Shown here one piece after another: positions 62,416 through 64,000 of a stretch of DNA of 64,000 nt. This DNA is from Roseiflexus castenholzii DSM 13941. Its GTDB lineage: Bacteria > Chloroflexota > Chloroflexia > Chloroflexales > Roseiflexaceae. The stretch is taken from assembly GCF_000017805.1 (NCBI RefSeq), contig NC_009767.1, forward strand, positions 1,984,001-2,048,000. The letters are read 5' to 3'. Within the stretch, counting starts at the first letter, position 1. Every line of letters starts with the position of its first letter. Made by a program: the position numbers and the translations under genes. The notes under the pieces were generated by a model. The model was not told the DNA's origin. It saw only the letters and a program-made list of their open reading frames with translations, and did no database searches.

Positions 62416-63831
62416 ATGGCTCAATCTCCTGCGCCCGCCGCGCCTCTGTTGCACGACCGCTATCGGATCGACGAGCGGCTCGGAGCAACACGTCTCGCCG
62501 TCATCTATCGGGCATACGATGAGCGACTACAACGTCAGGTATTGGTGGCGCTGTTTCGTGAGGAGTTGGTTTCTCATGAAGCGCTGCGCCGCCGTTTTAT
62601 CGCCGAGGCTCAGTCCGGCGTTCGTCGACTGCACCCATCGCTGCTGTCGGTCTACGATAGTGGCGCAGTCGCCGGTCGTCCGTTTATGGTGATGGAATAT
62701 GTGTCGGGCAGAACGCTGCGTGATCTTGGACCGCTGACGGTCGAAGTGGCGTTGCTCTACTTTCGCCAGATCGTTGGCGCTGTTGCGGTATGCCAGGCGG
62801 TCGGCGCGCCGCACCCGCCGATCAGCAGCGCGAATATCGTGGTTGTGGAAGAAGGGCGCGTCAAACTGGTCGAAAACTGGAGCATGACGCCATCCGAGTT
62901 CGGCGCCGATATTGCCTGGTACCGTGCTCCAGAACGTGTCGCCGGTCATCCGCCCATTTCAGGCAGCGTCGTGTATTCCCTGGGGTTATTGTTGCTCGAA
63001 ATGCTGATCGGACGTCGAGTGAACCAGGGCGATGATCTGAACGTCATGCTCCAGGCGCATCGTCATGGCGCGTTGCCAACACTTGCTGAGATGCGCCCTC
63101 ATCTCTACATACCGTCGCTGGCGCATCTCATTGCGCGCGCCACAGCGTCCGATCCTTCTCAGCGTTTTCCTGATGCATCGGCGCTGAGTCAGGCGCTCGA
63201 CGATGTGCGCCGCGCGATCAGTCACTCCACCAGTCGCCTGGCGCCATCTGCCTCTCGACCATCAGCCTCTTCCGGTGCTGTGCGTGGTCGAAGCGAGCGG
63301 GCATCGTCGTCGGTCAACCGTCCAGCATCGATGCGTCCCGACCCACAACCGGTTGACTCGATGCCGCCATCGGACACGATGGCGACCGCCGCGCACCGGC
63401 TTGTGATGGAGAAAACGCGCCAGCATTCGCTGGCAGCGCTCATTGCAATGGTGGCACTCTTCGTTCTGATCGGCTCGGGAGCGTATGTCCTGACGAGTCT
63501 GGTTCTGGAAGGGTTGGCGGATATTCAGTTGCCGCGCCCACAACTGACGTTGCCGGAGAATGTTCCGTTACCCGATTGGTTGACCGGAGTGGCAAATGGT
63601 TCCGGCGAGGTGTTGACCGTGACCATTGGTGATGTCGAGGGGTTGAATCTTCGCGACGAACCGGGCTTGAACACCCGGGTGATCGCGTTGTTGCCCAACG
63701 GAACTCGTGTGCGGAAACTTGAAGGACCCCGCAATGTCGATAATGTTCCCTGGGTGCGGGTGCGCGGCGAGATCAACGGTCGACCGGTCGAGGGATGGGT
63801 TTCACAACTCTACGTGCGGTCTGATGGATAA
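62416..63831 (+). CDS. Membrane pseudokinase with C-terminal SH3 domain
   Basis: 471 aa. A Ser/Thr-kinase-like fold spans about 15-265 (YRIDERLGATRLAVIYRAYD; FMVMEYVSGRTL; SLGLLLLEMLIGRR). Key catalytic residues are absent: the VAIK lysine is Phe (VALFREE), HRD is HPP (PHPPISSANIVVV), and DFG is replaced by VEN. One membrane helix (about 340-365) is followed by an extracytoplasmic bacterial SH3 domain (about 395-470; VEGLNLRDEPGLNTRVIALL). Probably a scaffold or sensor that does not phosphorylate. The ATG at 62416 is 34 nt after the promoter -10. Confidence 0.85.
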   Translation: MAQSPAPAAPLLHDRYRIDERLGATRLAVIYRAYDERLQRQVLVALFREELVSHEALRRRFIAEAQSGVRRLHPSLLSVYDSGAVAGRPFMVMEYVSGRTLRDLGPLTVEVALLYFRQIVGAVAVCQAVGAPHPPISSANIVVVEEGRVKLVENWSMTPSEFGADIAWYRAPERVAGHPPISGSVVYSLGLLLLEMLIGRRVNQGDDLNVMLQAHRHGALPTLAEMRPHLYIPSLAHLIARATASDPSQRFPDASALSQALDDVRRAISHSTSRLAPSASRPSASSGAVRGRSERASSSVNRPASMRPDPQPVDSMPPSDTMATAAHRLVMEKTRQHSLAALIAMVALFVLIGSGAYVLTSLVLEGLADIQLPRPQLTLPENVPLPDWLTGVANGSGEVLTVTIGDVEGLNLRDEPGLNTRVIALLPNGTRVRKLEGPRNVDNVPWVRVRGEINGRPVEGWVSQLYVRSDG

Positions 63832-63942
63832 ACGTGAGCATTGTTGGCGATCAGCGCCTCTCCAAATACCGTCCAAGCTGCCGTTGTTGCGCGGCGCGCC
63901 GGCGATGAATGCCCGGATGACACTTCAAGTGAGGGTTGGCGT

Positions 63943-64000
63943 ATGCAGATTCCCGACTCATTGATCGAACGGATGCGCACTGCGCGCCGTGTGGCCGTGC
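63943..64000 (+). CDS. Sir2-type NAD-dependent deacylase, 5' end only
   Basis: Nineteen codons before the window ends, reading MQIPDSLIERMRTARRVAV. This is the usual lead-in to the LTGAGxS motif of sirtuins. AGTGAGGG lies upstream at good spacing. The family motif itself is outside the window, so this is a tentative call. Confidence 0.55.
   Translation, partial: MQIPDSLIERMRTARRVAV

Noticed and set aside
1..64000. tRNA, rRNA and known riboswitches
   Set aside because: No cloverleaf-like or rRNA segments were noticed by eye; no SAM- or T-box-like leader was recognised before metK, leuA, ilvC or ilvB. A covariance-model search would be decisive and was not possible here.

Overview
The window is GC-rich bacterial chromosome. 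It carries bacteriochlorophyll genes (bchJ, bchE), a CrtI-type carotenoid desaturase, a ba3-type heme-copper oxidase, a citramalate synthase and many dispersed and tandem repeats. This combination fits a filamentous anoxygenic phototroph of the Chloroflexota, most likely Roseiflexus. The genus is inferred from gene content; no rRNA or tRNA gene was found to confirm it.

Layout. 1-892 is the end of a CRISPR array without cas genes; a promoter beyond its right edge points into it. 1317-1567 is a 37-bp tandem repeat. 1596-18507 is a long minus-strand amino-acid block, in transcription order: hom, threonine-dehydratase-like gene, then ilvB-ilvN-ilvC, a four-helix-bundle gene, leuA, pheA, cimA, ilvE, leuC, leuD, a UPF0114 membrane protein and leuB. 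ilvB is preceded by a consensus promoter, a 23-codon leader peptide rich in Leu/Ile/Val and mutually exclusive hairpins, which reads as a classical transcription attenuator. Oxobutyrate for isoleucine can come from threonine or from citramalate, and the rest of the Leu/Ile/Val pathway is here except ilvD.

18.8-27.8 kb holds a DUF5132 gene, a Uma2-type nuclease, and a minus-strand set DUF5132 - HMA2 protein - large P-type ATPase - divergent metK, then a PAS protein. 27.9-30.9 kb has an aminotransferase and a tandem-duplicated ThyX-like protein. 31.1-32.6 kb is a mosaic of nine palindrome-rich repeat units. 32.7-45.2 kb runs rightward: membrane subtilase, ArsA-type ATPase, MIP18/DUF59 protein, SCO-like protein, ba3 oxidase subunits IIa, II and I, a secreted PPC-domain protein, an XRE regulator and an oligopeptide-type binding lipoprotein. 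A DegS/DegU-like two-component pair follows on the minus strand.

48.0-53.1 kb is a pigment segment: bchJ, a radical SAM/SPASM gene, bchE and crtI. An MBL-fold hydrolase, a 28-copy 53-bp hairpin repeat array, a lipoprotein intradiol dioxygenase and an L-lactate permease come next. Then there is a zinc/manganese-type ABC transporter whose binding protein carries an unusual inserted domain, a membrane pseudokinase with an SH3 domain, and the first codons of a Sir2-type deacetylase cut by the window end.

The most noteworthy items are the ilvB attenuator, the two hairpin-core tandem arrays, the P-type ATPase/HMA2/DUF5132/metK operon, the ThyX duplication with its signature split over two halves, and a short TA-flanked foldback element present in six copies.
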